64,000 bases of DNA from Corallococcus caeni (GTDB lineage: Bacteria > Myxococcota > Myxococcia > Myxococcales > Myxococcaceae), in NCBI RefSeq assembly GCF_036245865.1, contig NZ_BTTW01000003.1, positions 868,001 through 932,000 on the forward strand, in the 5' to 3' direction. Below are positions 45,817 to 54,266 of this stretch, one piece after another (the stretch's first letter is position 1; every line of letters starts with the position of its first letter). A program made the position numbers and the translations under genes. Under the pieces are notes generated by a model. That model was given only the letters and a program-made list of their open reading frames with translations, was not told the origin of the DNA and did no database searches.

Positions 45817-47583
45817 CTACCGGGCGAGCCCCAGCTTCCGGCCCACCTTGCGGAAGACGGCGCCCGCCTCCGGGACGCCCAGCGCGGCGGACACCGCGAA
45901 GTAGACGACCCCGAAGGGCACCGCCGTCGCCAGGAGCCCCAGCACCGGGTGCAGCCGGGGCGGCACCAGCAGCGCCCCGCCCCACTCCACGCCCACCCCG
46001 GGCATGGGGCCCAGGAGGCCGGTGAGGCCCTGCTTGACGGCCAGCGCCACGAGCCCGCCCACCACCGCCGCGCCATACAGCCGGGGCAGCAGCCCCGCCG
46101 GCAGGCCCACGGGCCCGACCATGGAGCGCAGCTTGCGGCGCAGGAGCGTGGTCTCCACCCAGGCCACGATGCCGCTGGACAGCGTGAGGAAGGCCGCGCC
46201 CAGCTCCCGGGGCAGCCCCAGCCGCTCCGGCAGCCACAGCGCCAGGAACCACGCCTTCACGGTGCCCAGGGCCACGCGCACGATGGCGTAGCGCAGGGGC
46301 GTCTTCGGATCCTTCAGCGCGTAGAAGGCGGACGCGTACAGCCGGCCCACGGTGGAGGCCACCAGCCCCACCGCCGCGCCCATCAGCAGGTACCAGAGGT
46401 AGCGCGAGTCCGCCGCGCCGAAGCGGCCCGTCTGCAGGAGCGCGCCGCTCACCAGGTCCCCCAGGAACAGCAGCGCGGCGGCGGACGGCACCACCCAGAA
46501 GGCGATGCGCCGCGAGCCCGCGTCGATGCGGCTTCGCAGCTTCGCGTGCGCCTGGGCCTCCCCTTCCGCCGTGGCGCGCGCCATCTCCGGCAGCTCCGCC
46601 GCGGACACCGCCATGCCGAAGAGGCTCACCGGGATGAGGTAGATGGTCTGAGCGTAGAGCAGCGAGGACAGCGCGCGGTTGGAGATGAGCGACGCGAACG
46701 CGGTGTCCACCCACGCGCTGAACTGCACCACGCCGCGCCCCAGCACCACCGGGCCGAAGTTCTTCATCACCTGGCGCACCGACGCGCTCGCCAGCGACAC
46801 CACCGGGCGGAAGCGGCCCAGCAGGCGCATCACCGTGGGCACCTGCACCGCGAACTGGAGGAAGCTGCCCAGCACGACGCCGTAGGCCAGCCACTCCGTC
46901 AGGGCCTCCTCCGCGGCGCGGCCGCCGGCCGTGTACCGGCCGCCCATCACCAGCAGCGTGGCGATGATGACGATGTTCCACACCACCGGCGCCAGGTAGG
47001 ACAGCAGGAAGCGCCGGTGGCTGTTGAGGATGCCCAGGCACCACGCGCTCAGCACCAGGAAGCCCGTGCCGGGGAAGAGGATGCGCACCAGCCGCACGGC
47101 CAGGTCGCGCTCGCCGCCCTGGAAGCCCGGCGCGATGAGGTCCACGAACAGGGGCGTGGCCAGCATGCCCAGCGCCACCATCACGCCCGTGGCCAGGGCC
47201 AGCAGCCCGAACACCGCGCCCGCGACCCGGTCCGCCTCGTCCGCGTCCTTCTTGCCCAGAAGCTGGGCGTAGACGGGGATGAAGGAGCCGGACAGCACGC
47301 CCTCGCCAAAGAGGTTCTGGAGGAAGTTGGGGATGCGCAGCGCGGCCTTGAAGACGGCGGCGGCCTCCGCGTTGCCCAGGTAGTGCGCGAAGACGCGCTC
47401 GCGCACCAGGCCCATCAGCCGCGACGCCAGGATGCCGATGCCCACCAGCATCGCGCCCCGCCCTCCCGCGCTGCGTTCAGGGACGGACGTTGGGGGAGCG
47501 GCCGGAGGGCCGGATGGGGGCGGCGATGTGGGGGCGGGGGCGGTCACGAAGGGGCGGACTCTACGTCCGGCGTTCTCGGGCAT
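45817..47583 (-). CDS. murJ: Lipid II flippase MurJ
   Basis: A 588-residue polytopic membrane protein of the MviN/MurJ family, moving lipid II across the inner membrane for peptidoglycan synthesis. After a Pro-rich cytoplasmic N-terminus (about 45 residues) come about fourteen hydrophobic segments. The family signature SRLMGLVRERVFAHYLG near residue 55 (with the conserved Arg) and RIPNFLQNLFGEGVLSGSFIPVYAQ (GEG..SxSFxP) are intact. Divergent from encB with 69 bases between starts. Confidence 0.94.
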   Translation of the reverse strand: MPENAGRRVRPFVTAPAPTSPPPSGPPAAPPTSVPERSAGGRGAMLVGIGILASRLMGLVRERVFAHYLGNAEAAAVFKAALRIPNFLQNLFGEGVLSGSFIPVYAQLLGKKDADEADRVAGAVFGLLALATGVMVALGMLATPLFVDLIAPGFQGGERDLAVRLVRILFPGTGFLVLSAWCLGILNSHRRFLLSYLAPVVWNIVIIATLLVMGGRYTAGGRAAEEALTEWLAYGVVLGSFLQFAVQVPTVMRLLGRFRPVVSLASASVRQVMKNFGPVVLGRGVVQFSAWVDTAFASLISNRALSSLLYAQTIYLIPVSLFGMAVSAAELPEMARATAEGEAQAHAKLRSRIDAGSRRIAFWVVPSAAALLFLGDLVSGALLQTGRFGAADSRYLWYLLMGAAVGLVASTVGRLYASAFYALKDPKTPLRYAIVRVALGTVKAWFLALWLPERLGLPRELGAAFLTLSSGIVAWVETTLLRRKLRSMVGPVGLPAGLLPRLYGAAVVGGLVALAVKQGLTGLLGPMPGVGVEWGGALLVPPRLHPVLGLLATAVPFGVVYFAVSAALGVPEAGAVFRKVGRKLGLAR

Positions 47584-47652
47584 GCAGCAGGAAACCCTTC
47601 GACCGCTGTTTCACTTGACGGTCACTCCCCAGGTTGCGAGGGTCCGCCCCCA

Positions 47653-48144
47653 ATGGCCGGAAAGTCCGACACCGAGCGGTCCGACGTCGCGCGCATCCGC
47701 GCCGTGCTGGCACGCGAGCTCGAGACCATCAACGAGTACGAGGCCTACGCCGAGGACTCCTCCAATCCGGAGGTCCGCGCCTTCTTCCTCCACCTGGCGG
47801 CCGAGGAGAAGGAGCACGTCTCCGAGGCCACCCACATGCTCCGGATGCTCGACAAGGGCCAGGACACGCACTTCGCGAAGCCCTTCGTCCCGGGCCACTT
47901 CCAGGCCGCCGTGGCGGGCGCCCCCGCGGAGCCCGCCCTGCCGGTGGCCGCCGCTCCGCCCCCGCCCGTGGTGACCCAGGCGCCGCCCGCGGTGGGCCGC
48001 CTGACGACCGAGCCCCTGACGAACCTGCCGCCCCAGCGCCTCATCTACGGCGTCCCCGCGCCGCCGCCTTCCGCCAACAGCCACCCCCTCACCATCGGCA
48101 GCCTGCGCCGCGGTGGTGGCGGCGGCTCCGGTAGCGGTCGCTGA
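47653..48144 (+). CDS. encB: Encapsulin cargo protein, ferritin-like (EncB type)
   Basis: A 163-residue protein. Residues 10-85 are a ferritin-like two-helix unit: RELETINEYEAYAED and FFLHLAAEEKEHVSEATHMLRML, with the Glu and ExxH residues that can bind iron. Residues 95-140 are a Pro/Ala linker. Residues 146-153, LTIGSLRR, match the LxxGSLRR encapsulation signal known from Myxococcus cargo proteins, followed by a Gly/Ser tail. EncB-type cargo is packed inside the encapsulin shell and takes part in iron storage. It is 54 bases upstream of encA. The ATG at 47653 is chosen because the frame upstream is antisense to murJ. Confidence 0.92.
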   Translation: MAGKSDTERSDVARIRAVLARELETINEYEAYAEDSSNPEVRAFFLHLAAEEKEHVSEATHMLRMLDKGQDTHFAKPFVPGHFQAAVAGAPAEPALPVAAAPPPPVVTQAPPAVGRLTTEPLTNLPPQRLIYGVPAPPPSANSHPLTIGSLRRGGGGGSGSGR

Positions 48145-48198
48145 ACCCCTTTCGCCCTTCCCTCCCCTCCTCTGCCGCCGCTCGTGACGGAGACACCG

Positions 48199-49071
48199 AT
48201 GCCTGACTTCCTTGGACATGCCGAGAACCCGCTGCGCGAAGAGGAGTGGGCGCGCCTCAACGAGACGGTGATCCAGGTGGCGCGCCGGTCGCTGGTGGGC
48301 CGCCGCATCCTGGACATCTACGGGCCGCTGGGCGCGGGCGTGCAGACCGTGGCCTACGACGAGTTCCAGGGCGTGTCCCCGGGCGCGGTGGACATCGTCG
48401 GGGAGCAGGAGACCGCGATGGTCTTCACCGACGTGCGCAAGTTCAAGACCATCCCGATCATCTACAAGGACTTCCTGCTGCACTGGCGGGACATCGAGGC
48501 CGCGCGCACGCACAACATGCCGCTGGACGTGTCCGCCGCCGCCGGCGCCGCCGCGCTGTGCGCGCAGCAGGAAGACGAGCTCATCTTCTACGGCGACCAG
48601 CGCCTGGGCTACGAGGGCCTGATGACGGCCAACGGCCGGCTCACCGCCACGCTGGGGGACTGGACGGCGCCGGGCGGCGGCTTCCAGACCATCGTGGAGG
48701 CCACGCGCAAGCTCAACGAGGCCGGCCACTTCGGGCCCTACGCGGTGGTGCTGTCGCCGCGCCTCTACTCGCAGCTGCACCGCATCTACGAGAAGACGGG
48801 CGTGCTGGAGATCCAGACCATCAGCCAGCTCGCGTCCGACGGCGTCTACCAGTCCAACCGCCTGCGCGGCGAGTCGGGCGTGGTGGTGTCCACGGGCCGG
48901 GAGAACATGGACCTGGCGGTGGCCATGGACATGGTCGCGGCCTACCTGGGCGCCAGCAAGATGAACCACCCGTTCCGGGTGCTGGAGTCACTGCTGCTGC
49001 GCATCAAGCACCCGGACGCCATCTGCACGCTGGAAGGCGCCATCCCGGCCGCTCCCCCGGCGCGCCGTTAG
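48199..49071 (+). CDS. encA: Encapsulin shell protein EncA
   Basis: A 290-residue HK97-fold shell protein that I recognise as the Myxococcus EncA type from MPDFLGHAENPLREEEWARL, ILDIYGPLGAGVQT and DVRKFKTIPIIYKDFLLHW. M. xanthus EncA assembles into iron-storing nanocompartments of about 32 nm with EncB, EncC and EncD as cargo. It is encoded directly behind its cargo gene encB, and 21 bases before the NtrC-type regulator gene. The C-terminus (AAPPARR) is slightly longer than that of M. xanthus. Start at 48199; the upstream in-frame codon at 48184 adds five residues without support. Confidence 0.97.
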   Translation: MPDFLGHAENPLREEEWARLNETVIQVARRSLVGRRILDIYGPLGAGVQTVAYDEFQGVSPGAVDIVGEQETAMVFTDVRKFKTIPIIYKDFLLHWRDIEAARTHNMPLDVSAAAGAAALCAQQEDELIFYGDQRLGYEGLMTANGRLTATLGDWTAPGGGFQTIVEATRKLNEAGHFGPYAVVLSPRLYSQLHRIYEKTGVLEIQTISQLASDGVYQSNRLRGESGVVVSTGRENMDLAVAMDMVAAYLGASKMNHPFRVLESLLLRIKHPDAICTLEGAIPAAPPARR

Positions 49072-49092
49072 TCCCCTTCCACGCGGAGGCTT

Positions 49093-50517
49093 ATGGCCAA
49101 GGTCCTGGTCATCGACGACGAGACGAACCTGCGCAAGGTGCTGGCCGCCCTGCTGCGCCGCGACGGGTTCGACGTCACCGTGGCGGAGAACGGCGAGCAG
49201 GGGCTGGCCGAGTTCCACAAGAACGGCGCGGACATCGTCGTCACCGACCTGGTGATGCCGAAGCTGGGCGGCATGGAGGTGCTCGCCGCCGTGCGCGCCG
49301 CCAACCCGGACGTGCCGGTGATCATCATCACCGCGCACGGCACGGTGGACTCCGCCGTGGAGGCCATCAAGGCGGGCGCGTTCGACTACATCACCAAGCC
49401 CTTCGACCAGACGGAGCTGTCGTCCGTCGTGGCCAAGGCCGCCAAGACGAACGAGAGCGCCAAGCGCTCCGTGCGCGCGGATCACAAGGCGCGCTCCGCC
49501 ATCATCGGCGAGTCGCCGCAGATCCAAGACGTCTACAAGATCATCGACAAGGTCGCGGACACGCCCTCCACGGTGCTGATCACCGGGGAGAGCGGCACGG
49601 GCAAGGAGCTCATCGCCACCGCGCTGCACGGCGCGTCCAGCCGCCGCGACAAGCCGTTCATCAAGATCAACTGCGCCGCCATCCCCGCCACGCTCCTGGA
49701 GAGCGAGCTGTTCGGCTACGAGAAGGGCGCCTTCACCGGCGCCGTCACCTCCAAGCCGGGCCGCTTCGAGCTGGCCGACGAGGGCACCCTCTTCCTGGAC
49801 GAGATCGGCGAGATCCCCGTCGAGATGCAGGTGAAGCTGCTGCGCGCGCTCCAGGAGGGCGAGTTCGAGCGCGTGGGCGGCATCAAGACGACGCGCGTGA
49901 ACGTGCGCCTGGTGGCCGCCACCAACCGCGACCTCCAGGCGGAGATCGAAGCGGGCCGCTTCCGCAAGGACCTGTACTACCGGCTGGCCGTGGTGCCCAT
50001 CGTGCTGCCCGCGCTGCGCGAGCGCCGCAGTGACATCCCGATGCTCGCCCAGCACTTCGTGGACAAGTACAACCGGCGCCTCCACAAGAAGATCGAAGGC
50101 ATCGCCGACGACGCGCTCGCGCTGCTCCAGGCGTACGCGTGGCCGGGCAACATCCGCGAGCTGGAGAACCTCATCGAGCGCGTGCTGCTCTTCGCGGACG
50201 GCCCCCACATCACCGCCAGGGACTTGCCGGAGCCGGTGCGCGGGGGAGCGGGCGTGCAGGCGGGCGCGCAGGTCGCCGCCTCGCTGGGCACGCTGGACGT
50301 CCCCGTGGGCGAGGTGGGCCTCAAGGACATCGTGCGCATGAAGGCCGCGGAGCTGGAGCGGGACCTCATCGTCAAGAAGCTGGAGGAGACGGGCGGCAAC
50401 GTCACGCGCGCCGCGCGCCTCCTGCAGATCAGCCGCAAGTCACTCCAGACGAAGATGAAGGAGTTCGGCCTGCGAGACACCACCCCGGACGGTCAGGAAG
50501 ACGGCCCGGACGAGTAG
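49093..50517 (+). CDS. NtrC-family sigma54-dependent response regulator
   Basis: A 474-residue enhancer-binding protein. Receiver domain 1-120 with phospho-acceptor Asp-52 (VVTDLVMP), acidic DDE at 8-10 and Lys in YITKPF; AAA+ domain about 140-375 with Walker A GESGTGKE (about 165-172), the sigma54-contacting GAFTGA loop (about 212-217), Walker [12 protein letters not shown]-terminal Fis-type HTH about 430-465 ([25 protein letters not shown]). It activates sigma54 promoters upon phosphorylation. No histidine kinase is next to it. Only 21 bases after encA, so encapsulin and regulator are probably in one operon. Confidence 0.95.
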   Translation: MAKVLVIDDETNLRKVLAALLRRDGFDVTVAENGEQGLAEFHKNGADIVVTDLVMPKLGGMEVLAAVRAANPDVPVIIITAHGTVDSAVEAIKAGAFDYITKPFDQTELSSVVAKAAKTNESAKRSVRADHKARSAIIGESPQIQDVYKIIDKVADTPSTVLITGESGTGKELIATALHGASSRRDKPFIKINCAAIPATLLESELFGYEKGAFTGAVTSKPGRFELADEGTLFLDEIGEIPVEMQVKLLRALQEGEFERVGGIKTTRVNVRLVAATNRDLQAEIEAGRFRKDLYYRLAVVPIVLPALRERRSDIPMLAQHFVDKYNRRLHKKIEGIADDALALLQAYAWPGNIRELENLIERVLLFADGPHITARDLPEPVRGGAGVQAGAQVAASLGTLDVPVGEVGLKDIVRMKAAELERDLIVKKLEETGGNVTRAARLLQISRKSLQTKMKEFGLRDTTPDGQEDGPDE

Positions 50518-50593
50518 CCCCGGGGCGCCGAAATATCGCCTGTTCGCCGGCGGTTTCGGCCCCCGCGTACCTTCTTACCCTCAGGGAGCCTGA

Positions 50594-51625
50594 ATGCGGC
50601 CGAATCTTCCCACCCTCGGTGGACCACCGAAGCGCAATCCCTTCGGACCGGTGGTTGCCGTCTCCGTCATCCTCGGCGCGGCCGCGGGTGGCGTGTGGTG
50701 GTGGAAACAGCGCATGGCGGATGTCCCCATGGACGTCGCCTCGCAGACCGTGACCGCGCTGGACGCCGGCACCGTGGCCCAGGCCCCCGTGGCCCCGCCC
50801 GCGCCCACCGACCCCGTGAAGGCCGCCGGCCTGGAGCGCGCGTCCATCCGCATCGAGGGCCCGCTGGAGACGGCGCTCATCCAGGCCTCCGACGCCACCG
50901 TGGGCCCCGCCCTGGCGCAGGTGGTGACGCGCACGCTGGTGTGGTGGGTGCGCGTACCCGGGGAGATCCTCCGGGGGGACACGCTGGACGTGCTCTACCA
51001 ACGCCGCCCCAACGAGGAGCCGCTGGTGTACGCGGTGCGCTTCGTGAGCGGCAAGACGGGCCAGACGCACCGCGCCTACCGCTTCACGCCCGCGGGCGAG
51101 CCGAACGCCCACTACTACCTGCCCAACGGTGACGAGCTGGAGCTGCGGATGGAGAAGTCGCCCATCGACAGCTACGAGCAGATCACCTCCCTGCTGCGCG
51201 ACGGCCGCGGCCACAAGGGCGTGGACTTCCGCGCCCCGGTGGGCACGACGGTCCGGGCGCCCTTCGCGGGCGTCATCAAGCGCAAGAACTGGAACTTCGG
51301 CAGCAACGGCAACTGCATCGAGCTGGTGGAGTCCGGGGGCAAGGGCCGCCGCGCCCTCTTCCTGCACCTGTCGGAGCTGCCCCGCACGGTCCAGGCCGGG
51401 ATGCGCGTGTCCGCGGGCCAGGTGCTGGCCCAGAGCGGCAACACGGGCCACTCCTTCGCCCCCCACCTGCACTACCAGCTCATGCTGGGCGAAAACCGGG
51501 TCCTGGACCCCTTCGATCAGCACAAGACCTACCGCGCGTCCCTGGTGGCGACCCAGAAGGGCGCCTTCGACACCGAGGTCCAGCGGCTGGACGGCCTGCT
51601 CGGGACACCCGTGGCGGGCAAGTAA
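50594..51625 (+). CDS. M23-family (LytM-like) peptidoglycan peptidase
   Basis: A 343-residue protein with one N-terminal membrane segment (VVAVSVILGAAAGGVWWW, about 19-36), an OapA-like/linker domain, and an M23 domain at about 200-310 with zinc ligands in HKGVDFRAP (His about 207, Asp about 211) and PHLHYQL (His about 290 and 292). The motif is complete, so it is probably an active endopeptidase cutting peptide cross-links; it acts in the periplasm. It follows the response regulator by 76 bases. Confidence 0.9.
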   Translation: MRPNLPTLGGPPKRNPFGPVVAVSVILGAAAGGVWWWKQRMADVPMDVASQTVTALDAGTVAQAPVAPPAPTDPVKAAGLERASIRIEGPLETALIQASDATVGPALAQVVTRTLVWWVRVPGEILRGDTLDVLYQRRPNEEPLVYAVRFVSGKTGQTHRAYRFTPAGEPNAHYYLPNGDELELRMEKSPIDSYEQITSLLRDGRGHKGVDFRAPVGTTVRAPFAGVIKRKNWNFGSNGNCIELVESGGKGRRALFLHLSELPRTVQAGMRVSAGQVLAQSGNTGHSFAPHLHYQLMLGENRVLDPFDQHKTYRASLVATQKGAFDTEVQRLDGLLGTPVAGK

Positions 51626-51702
51626 GGCCCACCCATTTCTTGACACTCCTCCGACGGCACGGCTAGCTGGCAGGCCTGGGCCGTGGTCGTCGGAGGTAGT
51701 GG

Positions 51703-52986
51703 ATGCACAGGTTTCGCGCCGTCATCGCCGCGTTGACGCTGGGCGTGCCTTTCGCCGCCAGCGCGGCGGACATCACCCGGATTGCTTCCTCGTTCGAGGA
51801 CGATGATCCGTTCGACCTCTTCTTGGACGTGGGCTTCGAGCGCACGCAGACGCGCGCGAAGATCGTCCGCGAGCAGCTCGGCGGCCCTGGCGCCACCGAC
51901 GTCCGGGAGGTCAACGAGCTCTGGTACAAGGGCGTGGACGCGCGGCTGAACCTGGCCGTGGCCTTCGGCCTCTGGAAGGACCTGGAGTTCAGCTTCAAGC
52001 TGCCCATCGTCTTCCAGCAGAACGAGACCTGGAACTTCGTGTCCGGCACGAACCAGCGCAACTCGACCATCACCAACAGCTGCTTCAACGCGGACGGCTC
52101 GCCCTACTCCCCCGAGGGCTGCGTGGGCCGGCTGTTCCAGGTGCCCCAGGAGAGCTACCGGGGCGGCCTGGGCAACGTGCACTTCGGGCTGGCGTACGCC
52201 TTCTTCAACCAGGAGAAGGACGACACCAAGCCCACGTGGATCATCGGCATCGACTACGAGGCGCCCACCGCCAAGCAGCGCGATCCGAGCCTGGACAACA
52301 CGGACCCGGACGGCGACCGCGGCAACGTGGGCGACCGCGTCCACAAGTACCAGCTCTACACGGTCTTCTCGCGGCGCATGGGCGTGGCGGAGCCGTTCTT
52401 CAAGGCGTCCTACACCATCCCGGTGCGCGGCCCTGGCGCGTACTCCAACTGCGACCAGTCCGGCGCCAACCCACCCAACCTGGGCGCTCCGGGCAACTGC
52501 TACAAGGACCCGTGGACCCGCAACGAGACGGGCATCCACGCCCCCTCGCAGACGGCCGTCACCTTCGGCATGGAGCTGGTGCCCTTCGAGAACGCGGCGA
52601 AGAGCCAGAAGTTCGCCCTGGACGTGCGCCTGCTGGGCAACTACGTGGGCCGCGGCCGGTACTACAACGAGCTGAGCTCCGCGCTGCGCAAGCTGCTCAC
52701 CTCCGACGACTACTTCCAGGTGGGTGGCCAGCTCGGCGTCGCCGCCCGCGCCGCGGATGCCTTCACCATCCACGCCTCCGGCAACTTCTTCTACAACACG
52801 GACCACCTGCTCACGACCGAGGCCATTGGCCAGGACCTGAACGGCGACGGCACCGTGGACACCGCCCCGGGCTCGCCGGAGCTGAACCCCACGTTCGACT
52901 GGCGCTACGACACGGTGTCCCGCCGCTTCCGGGCCATCCAGAGCACCACGTTCCGCTTCGACCTGGGCGCGTCCTTCAGCTTCTGA
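51703..52986 (+). CDS. Outer-membrane beta-barrel-type protein
   Basis: A 427-residue protein with a signal peptide (about 1-21, AASA). The mature part is rich in aromatic/amphipathic strands (LFLDVGFERTQTRAKI, DARLNLAVAFGLWKDLEFSFKLPIVF, RLLGNYVGRGRYYNEL) and ends in a C-terminal Phe (RFDLGASFSF), the beta-signal recognised by the BAM complex. A transporter or structural role is not decidable. Convergent with rsmI. Confidence 0.78.
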   Translation: MHRFRAVIAALTLGVPFAASAADITRIASSFEDDDPFDLFLDVGFERTQTRAKIVREQLGGPGATDVREVNELWYKGVDARLNLAVAFGLWKDLEFSFKLPIVFQQNETWNFVSGTNQRNSTITNSCFNADGSPYSPEGCVGRLFQVPQESYRGGLGNVHFGLAYAFFNQEKDDTKPTWIIGIDYEAPTAKQRDPSLDNTDPDGDRGNVGDRVHKYQLYTVFSRRMGVAEPFFKASYTIPVRGPGAYSNCDQSGANPPNLGAPGNCYKDPWTRNETGIHAPSQTAVTFGMELVPFENAAKSQKFALDVRLLGNYVGRGRYYNELSSALRKLLTSDDYFQVGGQLGVAARAADAFTIHASGNFFYNTDHLLTTEAIGQDLNGDGTVDTAPGSPELNPTFDWRYDTVSRRFRAIQSTTFRFDLGASFSF

Positions 52987-52987
52987 C

Positions 52988-53014
52988 GGCCCGCGCATGA
53001 GGCAGCGGCGGGCC
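52988..53014. terminator. Hairpin between convergent genes
   Basis: GGCCCGC and GCGGGCC with a 13-base loop lie between the barrel-protein stop (52986) and the rsmI stop (53019), so it could serve both strands. No T run. Confidence 0.4.
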
Positions 53015-53018
53015 CCGC

Positions 53019-53852
53019 CTACCGCTGCTTCAGCCCCAGGCCCAGCCGGTACACCTCCTGGCCGGGCCACCCCGCGCGGCGGGCCAGCTCCGTGCTCAGC
53101 GGCTTGAGCTTCTCGCCGCGGGCCAGGCCCGCCTCCAGCGCCCGGCGCAGCTCGTCCTCGCTCCAGCGCTGCTCGCCGGTGCGCCCCTCCACCAGCACCA
53201 CCACCTCGCCCCGGGTCTCCTCGCCCGCGTAGCGCGCGACGAGGGTGGACAGCGGGCCCCGGACGAACTCCTCGTGCAGCTTGGTCAGCTCGCGCGCCAC
53301 GCACGCGCGCCGGTCCCCCCAGGCCTCCTGGAGGTCGGCCAGCGTCTCCGCCAGGCGGCGCGGGGACTCGTAGAGGACGCAGGTGGCGGACAGGGGGGCC
53401 ACTTCATCCAGCATGGCCCGGCGCTCCGGGCCCTTGCGCGGCAGGAAGCCCAGGAAGTGGAAGCGCCCGGTGGGCAGCCCCGACGCGCTCAGGGCGGCCA
53501 CCAGCGCCGTGGGCCCGGGCACCGGCTCCACCTTCAGGCCGCGCTCCAGCGCCTCCGCCACCAGCTTCTCCCCCGGGTCGCTGATGCCGGGGCTGCCCGC
53601 GTCGGTGATGAGCGCGCAGTCCTCCCCCGCTTCAAGGCGGTCCAGGATGCGCCCGGCGCGCTGCCCCTCCGCGAAGGCGGGCAGGCTGACCAGGTCCTTC
53701 CCGGTGATGCCGAAGTGGTCCAGGAGGATGCGCGAGTGCCGGGTGTCCTCGCACGCGAGGAAGCCCACGGTGCGCAGCGTCTCCAGGGCCCGGGCGGTGA
53801 CGTCCCCCAGGTTCCCGATGGGCGTGGCCACGAGGTAGAGCGTTCCAGCCAA
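53019..53852 (-). CDS. rsmI: 16S rRNA 2'-O-methyltransferase RsmI
   Basis: A 277-residue tetrapyrrole-methylase-fold enzyme that methylates C1402 of 16S rRNA. Signature motifs are complete: LYLVATPIGNLGDVTARA at the N-terminus, ACEDTRHSRILLDHFGI, ALITDAGSPGISDPGEKLV and FHFLGFLPRKG. TTG is the start (53852) with AAGGA upstream. It follows yraN with a 12-base gap in the same direction. Confidence 0.95.
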   Translation of the reverse strand: MAGTLYLVATPIGNLGDVTARALETLRTVGFLACEDTRHSRILLDHFGITGKDLVSLPAFAEGQRAGRILDRLEAGEDCALITDAGSPGISDPGEKLVAEALERGLKVEPVPGPTALVAALSASGLPTGRFHFLGFLPRKGPERRAMLDEVAPLSATCVLYESPRRLAETLADLQEAWGDRRACVARELTKLHEEFVRGPLSTLVARYAGEETRGEVVVLVEGRTGEQRWSEDELRRALEAGLARGEKLKPLSTELARRAGWPGQEVYRLGLGLKQR

Positions 53853-53864
53853 GGACGGATTCCT

Positions 53865-54230
53865 TTACATGCCAGCGTCGAAGGCGGCGGGCAGGTGCTC
53901 CACCCGGGCGTGCTCGCCCTGGCCCACGACGGAGATGACGTCGAAGCGCACCATGCGCCCGTCGATGCCGTTCTGGAAGAGATAGTGCAGCGCGGCCTTC
54001 ACCACCCGGCGCTGCTTGGCGAAGGACACGGTGTGCGAGGGGTCTCCCCAGGCCGCGGTGGAGCGCATGCGCACCTCCACGAAGCACATGAGTTCCCCCT
54101 GCTCCGCCACGATGTCCAGCTCCCCGTAGCGGCACGTCCAGTTGCGCGCCACCACCCGGAAGCCCTGCGACTCCAGCAGGCGCACGCCCTCCGCCTCCGC
54201 CACGTTCCCCACGTCCCGCCGCGTTGCCAT
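53865..54230 (-). CDS. yraN: YraN/UPF0102 nuclease-like protein
   Basis: A 121-residue member of UPF0102 with the restriction-endonuclease-like core: AEAEGVRLLESQGFRVVARNWTC, then GELDIVAEQGELMCFVEVRMRS (the acid, acid, ExR/K catalytic set, Arg here instead of the usual Lys), and KQRRVVKAALHYL. Often found next to rnhB or rsmI, as here. Function in vivo is unknown. Confidence 0.92.
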   Translation of the reverse strand: MATRRDVGNVAEAEGVRLLESQGFRVVARNWTCRYGELDIVAEQGELMCFVEVRMRSTAAWGDPSHTVSFAKQRRVVKAALHYLFQNGIDGRMVRFDVISVVGQGEHARVEHLPAAFDAGM

Positions 54231-54266
54231 CCCGCCCCCGCCGCCCCAAGCACTTCTTCGCGGCGG

